Shown here: piece after piece, positions 1-12,300 of the stretch | Position numbering within the stretch: the first letter of the stretch is position 1 | Layout: each line of letters starts with the position of its first letter | Source: Congeria kusceri | Lineage: Eukaryota; Mollusca; Bivalvia; Myida; Dreissenidae | Direction: 5' to 3' | DNA: 64,000 bases | Assembly (NCBI GenBank): GCA_027627225.1 | Contig: CM051025.1 | Coordinates: 77,292,474-77,356,473, forward strand | Notes under the pieces: model-generated | What the model was told of the DNA's origin: nothing | Databases searched by the model: none | The model's input: the letters and a program-made list of their open reading frames with translations, nothing else | Made by a program: the position numbers and the translations under genes

Positions 1-274
1 AAATACAAAGGCCTTGTTTCTATAAACAGCTGCACTGTTTTATGGCAGATTTTTGGTCCAATATTGGGCCCCATTCCCAAAGCCAACAAGTACCTGCTTA
101 GGATCTCTGTGAATACCAAACCCTGGTCTTCAAAGTTCAAGTGACCGCAATAGCTGAATGCATGTTTGCATTTCTGACGATCATGCAAGTAGGATGAGAC
201 ATATGTTTTCCTGGACTTCTAACTCTTAAATGTTTCATTAAAATTTTTGTAGATGTTGGGTGAAAACTGCAAAA
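1..274. other. upstream flank of the REJ polycystin gene
   Basis: No coding region is recognisable here. It contains the presumed 5' UTR or upstream exon and promoter of the gene starting at 275. I see no convincing TATA box. An upstream ATG at 252 is in another frame; joined to exon 2 in that frame it hits a stop, so it is not the start. Confidence 0.4.
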
Positions 275-329
275 ATGAACAGAATATTACAGTTACTGAC
301 CACAGTATTGTTTGTATTGGCAATAACAG
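275..329 (+). CDS. exon 1: start codon and signal peptide
   Basis: The ATG at 275 has A at -3 and opens a hydrophobic leader with residues MNRILQLLTTVLFVLAIT, a typical secretory signal. Donor GTAAGT at 330. It leaves one nucleotide of the next codon (phase 1), which matches exon 2. Frame continuity with exon 2 decides this start over the ATG at 252. Confidence 0.8.
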
Positions 330-3300
330 GTAAGTCTATAAAGCTAATTATTTATAATTCAATATAATATAGAGATTGTACAGTAAAATTGTGCTGTCTG
401 TGATAACAAACATAACAAGAAATGTCTTTAAAAAAAGACAATCGGCGTAGAAATTAATATTGAGATGTCATTTTTTTGCCCTATTAAATATAATACAAGA
501 GGACCAAGCTGTGACTTCACGGACCCCATTTTTTTCGTTCCCTACTAAGGAGACTTCTCGGACATCAGATTTTTCGGACCCTACTAAGAAGACTTCTCGG
601 ACACTAGATTTTTCGGACACTTTACAAAACGTATCGGCCCCCTAAATTAATTTGAGATAAACTCAATAATTATTAATATCTGTACCGCCAATAAACCGAT
701 CATATACCGCCCCATGTTTTCACCGGTGATACATGAATAAGCTAAATACTAGTAATTTACGTAAACATAATTGATACATGAATTTGTCAGGCAAATTTGA
801 CAAATTAACATTGTCAGAAAATAATAGCAGGAATGAATGAGCAGTAAGTTTATGAATTCCCCATTTATTGCTATTCTCGGGTGAAGGATTCTCCGGACGC
901 TAATTGATGCGTGTGTATTAACACAGCTTTACCGCGTGCTATTTTTAGAATGATTCTCCAGCTGGAGTTGTACATGCTAGAATTAATTCACGGGGACGAC
1001 AGTCAGTTACAGCGTACAATAATATTTTTACATAATGATAAAATAATAGGAAATATAAGCTCAATCAAATTTGCTAATATTTGTTTAGCTTATTTATCAG
1101 AAAAATACCAGAAACTTACCACTGTATATTTTGTGCTTGCGAGCTCAACAGGCAACATCGTACGTTGTGACCGACTGTCGTCCCTGTGAATTGTAGCATT
1201 GTAATTGCTATTTATAGAGCGCGCCGATTATGTAGGCTAAACAATATAGTTATTTCATTATGTGAATGAATATAACATTCTGATCATGACATACAATGAG
1301 TAAAATTGTTCATAATTATGTTCATTTCTAGAGTGTATGTCAAAGATATGTTTATAACTTTAATTTAACCGCTTAGGTCAACAATTATGTCAATTTTTAA
1401 TCCCCAAAAGTATGCAACAGTTATTGGTATATGTTAAACCATTGTTTGAAGTTTGCATTCCCTAAAATTAGAAAATTTGCCCAATTCTATTGGCATTCAA
1501 TTTTCCTGCTGCATAATTATCGCAAGAAATCTAGGTCAAAAGTGATCTTAGACAGCTATGCAGAAAAAATAAAGCTCCATTGAGTCATGATTAGAAATTA
1601 AATATGAAAATGAATAATCTCACAATTTTTTTAACTTTTTTAATTTTTTTTTTAGCTCACTTAAGCGCAACATGCTCATGGTGAGCTTTTGTGATCGCCT
1701 TTTGTCTGTCATCCTTCGTTAGTCATTTGTCATTGCGCAGAACATTTGCCCGAATGATATTTCGGACGAGTTCGAAATTGGGTCATGTGGAGTAAAAAAA
1801 CTAGGTCACTAGGTCAACTTGAAGAAAAAGCTTGTGAAAATTCTAGAAGTCACATATTTTGCCCAATCAACATGAAAATTGCTCAGAACATTTGTTGTTA
1901 TGATATCTCGGCTTAAATCGAAAATGATTCCGCTCTTTTCAACAACATGGCCGCCAGGGGGCGGGGCAGTTTTCCTTATATGGCTATAGAAAAAGATTGT
2001 GAACACTCTAGAAGTCACATTTTTTCCCCAATCAACATGAAGCTTGCTCAGAACATTTGTTCTTATGATGCTCAGTTGGAAAACATGGCAGCCAGGAGGC
2101 GGGCAGTTTTTCCTTATATGGCTATATGGAAAACTTCAAAAAGCTTGTGAACAGTCTAGAGGCCACATTTATTGCCAAATCTTCAAGAAACTTGACCAGA
2201 ATATTTGTTCTAATGATATCTTGGACAAGTTTGAAACTGGGTCATGTGGGGTCAAAAACTTGGTCACTAGGGCAGATTGAAGAAAAAGCTTGTGAACACT
2301 CTAGAATTCATATTTTTTACCCAATCTTCTTGAAACTTGTTCAGAACATTTGTTTCAATAATGTCTCGGACAAGTTCGAAACTGGGTCATATGGGGTCAA
2401 GAACTAGGTCACCAGGCCAAATTGAAGAAAAAGGTTGTGAACACTCTAGAGGCCACATTTGTAGCCCAATCATCATGAAACTTGCTCAGAAAATTTGTCC
2501 CATTGATATCTCAAACAAGTTCGAATCTGGGTCATGTGGGGTCAAAAACTAGGTCACCAGGCCATATTGAAGAAAAGGCTTGTGAGCACTCTAAAGGCCA
2601 CATTTTTAGCCGAATCTTGAAATTTGCTTAGAACAGTTTAGTTCTTTAGCCCCTTAGGTGAGCAACCTAGGGCCTTATGGCCCTCTTGTTTATACATGTG
2701 AACAGTAAAATGTACATGTATCATATTCAACATCATTTAAATTTGTCCCAGTTAAAGCATGTTTTAACCAATGGATTCATTAAGGGGCTGCTTTTATAAA
2801 TTGTTCAATGTATTTAATTAGATAATAATATTGGTCAGAAAATGCCTTGGACATCTATGGTTAAAAAGTATTGTTTATAATTCGAAGCTGCAATCATAGA
2901 ATATAATAATTGAATCAAGAAAATATGTTACAGCTCAGAACGTTGTACAGGAAGAATGGTCACCATCATTTCAAGTATCTGGAATGGCTAAAGATGAAAA
3001 ATGGTCACCGTCATTTCAAGTATCTGGAATGGCTCAAGACCTCGCCAGCATATGCCGCTATGATCACAAAATCCAGGATGTTCGGATAAGCATAACTGTG
3101 GTCCCTGTGGGTTGTAACAAATTGTATAGCAGTCCTGTTATAAGTAAGGTAAAATATAACAGAGTATGTACTGTTTAAAATCTAGGATATGTAAAGTTCA
3201 TTCCCATAAATGTTCTGTAAGAATGAATTCCTATAATGAGTTGGCCCTAAATTCTGGAATGCTTTCCCAAATGAACTGAAGTGTGTGTAAAAGCAGAATG

Positions 3301-6300
3301 GATTTCGAACCAAACTCAAAACACACCTTTTTGTCTAACGTTTAACTTTGACAAAAAATTTATCTTTTATAACAGTATAAGTTCAAAAGTGTCAGAGTGG
3401 AGTAATAAAGAACCATGTGAATATTTTCCTTTTCTAACTTTTACATGTTTATAATTGTTAGATTTAAAAAAAAAAAAAATGTTGTTGCCATGTGTCCTTA
3501 CCAATTAATTTTGCAGCACTGCATTTGATAATTATGCTTCTTAGTACTGCTGTGAATGGTAGGTGGACTGGAAGTACCATGATCTCAAGAAAGAGGATGA
3601 CTTCAAGATAGCTGGGAGTGAGGTGTACCGAAACCAAGATACTAGCAACGGTAATGAGGTTTGGAAGGTAGACGATGACGATCAAGGCATATATGCTGTC
3701 AGTGCAAACATCAGCCTGTTTGGAAGGTTTGGCACAGCAACAGTCACCATTTGGGTAGGTTGAGTCAACAGGTGTAACAATATGCCCATGTTATGATATG
3801 GTATATACTGAAGTATTGTGGCCACAAGACAATTATACTTGTTATGTAAAAAGACCATATTATACAATGAAAAATTAATATGTGAACTGAACAATATGAA
3901 TCGGACCATGATATAATGTTAGATGTTGTCAGTCGCTTGTTCTTTCTTGAAGCATATTTTTAAGAATTAAGTACCATTACACTTTTTGTAGAATTTAAGA
4001 ATGCAAATGATAAAAAGTGTTAACTTAATGGCTTCTCAGTTATGGTCAAACTTTTCATGGCTGTTAGTTTAGTGTGATCCTGACTATTTAATAAATGCAG
4101 ATTTGAAAACCGTACAAATACTGATTGAAATATGTTCCAAAGGGTAACAGATCAGGTAAAAAGAATGGAATTAAAAGTACTTTACTGAAAATATAATCAT
4201 GCGATAATGAAAACAATAATTAGATGAAAAAAGAGGGTTAGTTGATGCCATACACTCTTGGTTCACAGGGCTATTTAGTGGTTATGTGTTCTTGGAATAA
4301 TGGCTCATTGTCTCAAGCGTGCAAAGATGTTAGACTTGAGACAAATCACATTACAGATGTCAGGACAAGGGACCTTGAGTAAGTATCTACAAAAAAACTT
4401 ATTTTCTTTTAAATGTTTCTGTACTTAATTCTTAAGCCATAATTATGCAGACATACATGGATTAATAAAAAATATATATATGTTATTTCTGTCATTATTG
4501 TAAAGGATCCAGTTCATTCTGTTTTTAAGTCTTATTTGTATAATCTAAAAATGTCTAAAACTTACTTGGTAGTAACAGGTTTTGTCAAGATGAAGTCATG
4601 ACAGTTTCTGGTAATGTTTGATCAATGTTTAGCAATCCTTTCATGAGGATTAGTTACAATAAAATGAGTTCCTGTTAAAGACACAGTTTTATTTTATTAT
4701 TTTTAGTTCTCTGGAAGCCCAAAATTGTACTGTTGCTTCACAGACTTTCAAGATTGTGTTATTTTTCATTTGTCTGTTTTGTAATAGATTTATGATTTGC
4801 ATCTTAAGACATTTATTCCCCATATGAAATGGGCCCATATGCCAAGTTAAGTTGCTCTAGATGGAATTTTGTTGAAATTATGGGCCTTTTACACTTCAAA
4901 TTTATAGCTCACCTGAGCAAGAAGTGCACGGTGAACTATTGGTATAGGGGACCTCTTCTGCATCGTCCGTCATCAAGTGTCCGCCGTCTATTTGCCATCA
5001 ACCATTAGTTCATTCTCACAATAGAGACCTCACTTTTTATCCAATCTTGACCAAACTGGCACAGTTTGTGTATGACCATAAAATCTCAGACGGGATTGTT
5101 ATTGGGCCAGATCACACCAGTAACACTCGAGTTATTGCTCCTTTTTCATGCAAACAAAAAGCAAAAATGCCTTTTTCCAGTTTTCCAACATATAGACTAA
5201 ATATTGTCCATCCGGTCTTGACCAAACTTTCACAGTAGAAGCCACAAATGGGCCAGATTGTGTTAAAAACACCAGAGTTATTGCCCCTTGTTTACGGAAA
5301 AAATATACAAAAATGGACATTATTCAGGATAGAGACTTCATTTTTTATCAAATCGTAACCAATCTTGCACGGTTTGTCTATGGCCATAAGATTACAGGTC
5401 AAGTCGAATATAAGCAAGATTGGGCCAGAAACACCAGAGTTATTGCTCCTTGTGTGTGGAAAAAACAACCATATTACTTTGTTATCATTGATTCGCTTGC
5501 ACATGCAATTTTTTATTCAATGATGACCATTAAAAAAACAATGCAAAAATGCCTTTTTTCTAAAAAACAGACTTTATTTTCATCCAATCTTGACCAAACT
5601 TGTATGATTATAAGATCTCAGCAGAAGCCAAAAGTGGGTTTGATCGTGACACAAACACCAAAGTTATTACCGCTTGTTTTGATTTTTTTTTTAATTTTTC
5701 ATCCAGTCTTGACAACAAGCCAGTGAGCATGCATACACATTTTGTTCATGCAAGATGAGTGACTTTATTGACATTGGTAACAAACCAGTTACTACCACAG
5801 AGTTTTGCATTTACATGTCACAGCCAATTAAAGACTTAAATTTGCTTTTTTTTGGTTGAAAAGGGATGAAATTGGATTTCCAACAATTGCAAACCTTGCA
5901 TGCAGTTATCTGTACATGCAAAGTTGATGGCTTCAGAGCCTGCATTATCATCATTGGACAGAAAATTATCAAAGAAAGGGCAAAACTTGAGCTTATAGCA
6001 CAGCCATCACAATTATCACATGACAACTAGTTATCCAAAACTGCAGCGAAAAGACATCATAATGTCTGTTTCTGCATTTTCCAGAACTGTCACAGACTTG
6101 ATAAAAAAGGGTCAGAAAAGAATATCGAGAAAAATGATATGAGGCAAAAACACAGCACCCCCACTATTCAACTCGTACTTTAGTTAGCCCATTGCACTGT
6201 CCGATGTATAAAATAAAACCGATCCTACCCCCCTCAGCAGATACACGTGTATTCTTCAGATACCTTAATTTTCAAACCTGTCACAACAGCATGGTCTTCA

Positions 6301-9300
6301 TCTTTGCCAGAACTCAGGTGAGCGCTTTGGGCCATCCTGGCCCTCTTGTTACATATTTTGATAGGTTAACATTTTTAGGTAACAGACTTTCTCAAAAACA
6401 AGTGGACTTATTTCATTTAAACTTAAAATATGCTTTTACCTCATGAACATGAACCATTGTTCTGAGTTTGGAAACTCTAGCATGAATGTTGTCAAAAACA
6501 ATATAAACAATTTTCACTTGTACATTAAAAGTAACTAGGTTTAAGTTTTCATTGGGAAGTTTTCACAGAAGCTACTGTATGGATTCCAATATTATTTGGT
6601 ATTATTTGGTATATTTCAGGGTTTCCCGTAGGATATTTTGAAGGCTTGTCGGCATTCCAGACACTCCCCCATGATTATTTTCTTTTTGGTATTTAAGAAA
6701 ACATTTTTAAGTGACACCTAATACTTAACAAAAGTTAACCTAGTAAGTAGTTTTCCTGTTCTTGGAGTTGTGCATTGCAATATTGAATTTTGGATAATAA
6801 AAACAACAACAGAAAACTCCACTTCTATGAATTACTGTGGAATCACTTGAATTTGCGGGGTACAGATTTTGCGCACTTGCGATCACTGACATATTCGCGT
6901 GATCTTAAATTCGTGCAACTATGATTTTGAACAAAAGTAAAGAGAATTGGTTATTAAACAAAATATGTGTCCATTATGCAAGAAAACACAAAACCATACA
7001 GAACGCTAATGAAGGGTCCTATTGTGACAGCTGTTTTGTTGCAATAAACACGTATATTAGTACCAGATTAGGCTCATAATGGACAACAGTGGTCGCAGAT
7101 TTAGGCAAGACAATAGGTACAATGTATTACGTTATGTCAAACTGACACCTTGTGCCGATTGAAGTACTCTTTTCGGCTGCACATCGCGGGCGCTAATTCT
7201 TTACTCAAAAAATCAACTTGTGAAAACGTCACATCTTCATGTACCTTTTACTCATTGTACAAGTGTTCAAAATCATGCCTTTGCACAACTGTTATAGAAA
7301 TACAATTTTGTTGTTATGTGTTACGAAATTTGTATACAAAGTAAAGATCTCAATGTACTCTGCGCTACAAGTTGTTTTATGGCAATCAATGCACCCACGC
7401 TTTCCATGTGGATTAGGTGACGTTGTACATGTCGGCATTATTTTTGCGCGCTTTTTTAGCAGAACAAAGGACTAACATGGAATACACGTGCAGTTTAATG
7501 GTAAAATAGAATTTGTGTTTACGTCACGTGATCAGTAATGTTCGGGAAGGCGTTTCGGAATGCGAATTGATTATATGCGATTTGAAATTAATTACAAGGA
7601 ATTATATTAGATCACTTTATGTTTATATAAAAATGGAATATTTTTCATATGGATATAACACATTGAGGATGTTAACAACAATGAAAAAGGCAATTTAATT
7701 ACGTTTATGTTTTGAGGGCACGAAAATGGGCTATGGTGTATACATGTATATTTATATATATGGACCCAGAGAATCGCGATACAGCGGATCTGCAGTGTAT
7801 GACGGCATTTAATTGTACGAAAACGCCCAAAATTTAATTTAAAAGAAAAAAATATGCGTTCATTAATCAGAATGAAGCCTATGAAGAAATCATTCAAAAA
7901 CATTCGCATCCTAACATATTGGCCTATCTGCGTTTATATACCAACGATTACTGACGTATAGCTCCCAATGTGTTGCTACACTATGAAATCAGTAAATGTT
8001 CGCGGTGGTCATAAATTTGCGCAATGGCGGGAGCACGAAAAGCGCGAAAATTAGACCACCACGAAAATTAGTGATTCCACAGTACTTGGATCTGTTTGAT
8101 ATAGTGACATTTCCTAAACTATGACTGCTAGTGGGTTGGGGGCATATCATTATAAAACATTTACTTGGGTAAGCATTCTGAGGAAATCATGGTCCTCTTC
8201 TTTAGGTTGATGCTGTTGTTTTATTCTTTCTAATATTAGTTCTTTTCTTTATTGCAGATGCATGTTCCATGCAAGCAGTTCAAGGTTAGTTCATCTAGAA
8301 AGATGGTCTCTTTGCTAATTAAATGTTTTGTTGTTAAATGTCACTTAAGGTAAAACATTGCTGATGTGTTTTTCATTGCTGAAACGTGTATAGCTAACAT
8401 GTACCATATTTAATCTGGCCTTCTTTCACTCTATGTTTTTGGACACCCTCATATTACCACAAAAGTAAAAAACATGGACAAACATTTGGGGAAACATATA
8501 GTTGCCACTTTTTAGCTAACCTGAGCACAAAGTGCTCATGGTGAGCTTTTGTGATCGCCCGTTGTCCGTCGTCTGTGCATCCGTGTGTCCTTGCGTCGTC
8601 AACTTTTCATTCAAACAACATCTCCTCCTAAAACCACTTGGCAGATTTTCTCCAAACTTCACAGGAATGATCATTGGTTGACCCTCTTTCAAAGTTGTTC
8701 AAATTGTTATGGTCCGCTGCATATGTAGGTCACCAGAGCTAAAAATAGATTTTAAAAGTGTAAACTTGAAAAGTCTTCTTCTCTGAAACCGCATGGCCCA
8801 GAGGTTTCATATTTGGTATGTAACATCCTATAGTGGTCCTCTACAAAGATTGTTAAAATTATGCCCCTGGGGTCAAAACGGGCCACGCCCCGGGGGTCAC
8901 ATGGTTTATATAGAATATATAGCAAAATGACTTCAAACATCTTCTCCTCTGAAACCACAAGGCCCAGAGGTTTGATATTTGGTATGTAGCATCTTATAGT
9001 GGTCTTCTACAAAGATTGTTCAAATTATGCCCCTGGGGTCAAACGGGCCACGCCCTGGGGGTCACATGGTTTATAAAGAATATATAGGAAAATGACTTAC
9101 AAAATCTTCTTCTCTGAAACCGCAGGGCCCAGAGGTTTCATATTTGGTATGTAACATCCTATAGTGGTTCTCTACAAAGATTGTTCAAATTATGCCCCTG
9201 GGGTCAAAACAGGCCACGCTCTGGGGGTCACATGGTTTATATATAGCAAAATGACTTTACAAATCTCGTCTGAAACCACAAGGCCCAGAGGTTTCATATT

Positions 9301-12300
9301 TGGTATGTAGCATCCTATAGTGGTCCTCTACAAAGATTGTTCAAATTATGCCCCAGGGGTCAAAACTGTCCACGCCCTGGGGGTCACATGGTTTATATGG
9401 GATATATAGAAAAATGACTTTAAAAAATCTTCTCCTCTGAAACTGTAAGGCCCAGAGGTTTCATATTTGGTATGTAACTTCCTTCAGTGGTCCTTTACAA
9501 AGTTTGTAGTTTGTTCAAATTATGCCCCTGGGGTCCAAACGGACCATGCCCCAGGGATCACATGGTTTATATAGAATAAATAGCAAAATGTCTTTAAAAA
9601 TCTTCTCTGAAACCGCAAGGCCCATAGGGTTCATATTTGGTATGTAACATTCTATAGTTGTCCTCTACAAATGTTGTCCAATTTATGCCCCTGGGGTCAA
9701 AACTGGCCACGCCCCGGGATTAACATTATTGATATAGACTTAAATAGCAAACATTGCATAGTGGTCCTCTACAAAGTTTGTTCAAATTATGCCCCTGGGT
9801 TCAAAACTGGCCATGCCCCGGGGGTCACATGGTTTATATAAACTTAAATAGCAAAATGTCTTTAACATTTTCTCCTCTGAAACCGCAAGGCCCAGAGGTT
9901 TTGTATTGAGTATATGACATCCTATAGTGGTCCTCTACAAAGAGTGTTAGAGTTATGCCCCATGGGTCAAAATTGACCACACCCCAGGGGCCACATGGTT
10001 TATATAGACTGAAATAGCAAAATGATTTTAAAATTCTTCTCCTCTGAAACCACAAGGCCTAGAGATTTCATATTTGTTATGTAACATTGTATAGTGGTCC
10101 TTTTCCTCTGAAACGGCAAGGCCTACAGCTTTGCTGTATTTGGTATGTAACATTGTATAATGGTCTTCTCCAAAGATTGTTCAAATTATGTCCCTGGGGT
10201 CAAATCTGGCCACACCCCGAGGGGTCACATGGTTTATATAGACTTAAATAGAAAATGACTTTAAAAATCTTTACCTGAAACTGCAAGGCCCAGAGGTTTG
10301 TTCAAGATCGTTCAAATTATGCCCCTGGGATAAAAATAAGCCACGCTTCGGGGATGCAAATTCCTTTTGGGTAACAAGGTCTCAGGTGAGCTTCCTAGGG
10401 CCCTCAGGGCCCTCTTGTTCTGTTCATCCTTTCGTCCGTACTGTATTATTTTCTGGGCTATTTCTAAGCAACCAACTCTCTTGGAATTATGGGCCTTTCA
10501 AGACAACTGCAAATAGTGAATAGTGCACAATTCTTGTCTGGGCTTTCTCCGCAATTACTGGCTGGAATTCAGTGAAATATGGGGAACTTCAGTACCATGT
10601 GTAGGTGTGCATGGGTAGCAGGACGTTCTGCCTCAGTGATTTTCTTTGGAGTTATAGGACAGATAACTGCAAATATTAGATTTCCAGGCTATTTCTCAGC
10701 AACCACTGGCAGCAATTTGATGAAACTTTATGGAAAGACTCACTACCATGAGTAGATTGGCATAGTATCAGGATGTTCCCTTAGTGGTTATACCCCCACA
10801 AACGAACTTTAGGGGGAGTGAGCTTGTTGGTCTGTTGGTTTTCATGGTTTCCGAATGATAACTCAAGACAGGCTTGACATATTCAAATAATTTTTGTTAC
10901 ACATGTGTAACATCATAGAATACAGGTCAAGTTCGACTTTGGTTACAAACCACTAAATTTTGACAGAGTTATGGCCCCTTTTTGACTTAAATTGACTAAA
11001 AACATGGTTTCCAGACGATAACTCAAGAATGGCTTGACATATTCAAATAATTTTTGGTACACATGTGTATCGTCATAAAATACAGGTCTACTTTGGTTAC
11101 AAATCATTTAATTTTGACAGACTTATGGCTCCTTTTTTACTTAAACTCCCTAAAAACACAGTTTCCGGACAATAACTCATGGAAGGCTCCACATATTTAA
11201 ATTATTTTTGGTACATCAGTGTAACATCATACAATTTCAGGTCAAGTTCGACTTTGGTTACAAACCACTAAATGTTAACAGAGTTATACACTGTTTCTGG
11301 GTGATAACTCATGAAAGGCTTGACAGATTAAAAAAATTTTTACTACACAGGTTTAACATCATTTGCCTTTGGTTTTAAACCACTAAATCATACATGCCAT
11401 AATTTTTTCAGGCCAAAATGGGACATTGCCAAAAAATCGCCGGGACATTTGACAATTTGACACATTAATATTGTCAGTTTGTCCGAAACAAAACCCAGTA
11501 ATAATAGTTTATCGTATCTAACCTAGGTCCTGTTCCGTTTCGTGGTCTATATAGTTATAGTTCAAACAATAAACACCCAAAATGAATAACACAAACATAC
11601 ACATGCATATATTTTAATCATATTTATTCAATAATATAGATGATAACATGTATTTTTAATTATGACATCAAAGAAATTATACAAAACACGCAAATATAAA
11701 CACTGATAGTCAAATAAACAAATGCGTTTACAAGGGAGACTACTCCACCAGACTTATACCTGGGCTACATTCCACTATACACTGCGTCATTAACTGCATC
11801 AAATTTTGCGATGTGAACAATACGAATTTAAAGAAAGTAATGATTGTTTTTGCATTTTTAATTCTCGAAAAGTTCTCAATTTATTTTCATACTTACCTTC
11901 AAACGTTACCAAACTAATAATGTGATAACACCTATTCCATTTAAAATCAAAATAACAACAAACACAGTTCCTTTTTTATTCCGAAACAATGCAACAATCA
12001 GCAGCAATTAGCGACCGCGGATATATGACCCCCATCCCGCGAAAGTGTGACAAATGATCAATAAATCGCTAATGGGGTATCATTACTGCTCCTCTTTGAC
12101 ACGCGGCTAGCGGGTATTGTTGTCATAGGGACCGCTGAAGGGATTAACGATCTGAAGTTAATTGTTGGCCCAATGTAAGTTTTATGGTACACTAACATCG
12201 ATTTTTGTGATTGACCGGGACAAAATGCATCTCATCAGGACGCCGGGACAGACCTCGAGAAACCGGGACAATCCCGGTGAGACCGGGACGTATGGCATGT

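Noticed and set aside
252..329. ATG at 252 as start of the gene
   Set aside because: It is open to the donor at 330, but its phase leads to a stop in exon 2, while the ATG at 275 gives a signal peptide and an open exon 2.
1947..2552. Overlapping open frames of 67-93 codons
   Set aside because: They follow the period of the internal tandem units and have no independent coding pattern.
6621..6710. Possible extra exon after TATATTTCAG at 6620
   Set aside because: In the phase needed after exon 5 it hits a stop or lacks a donor; exons 5, 6 and 7 already join in frame.
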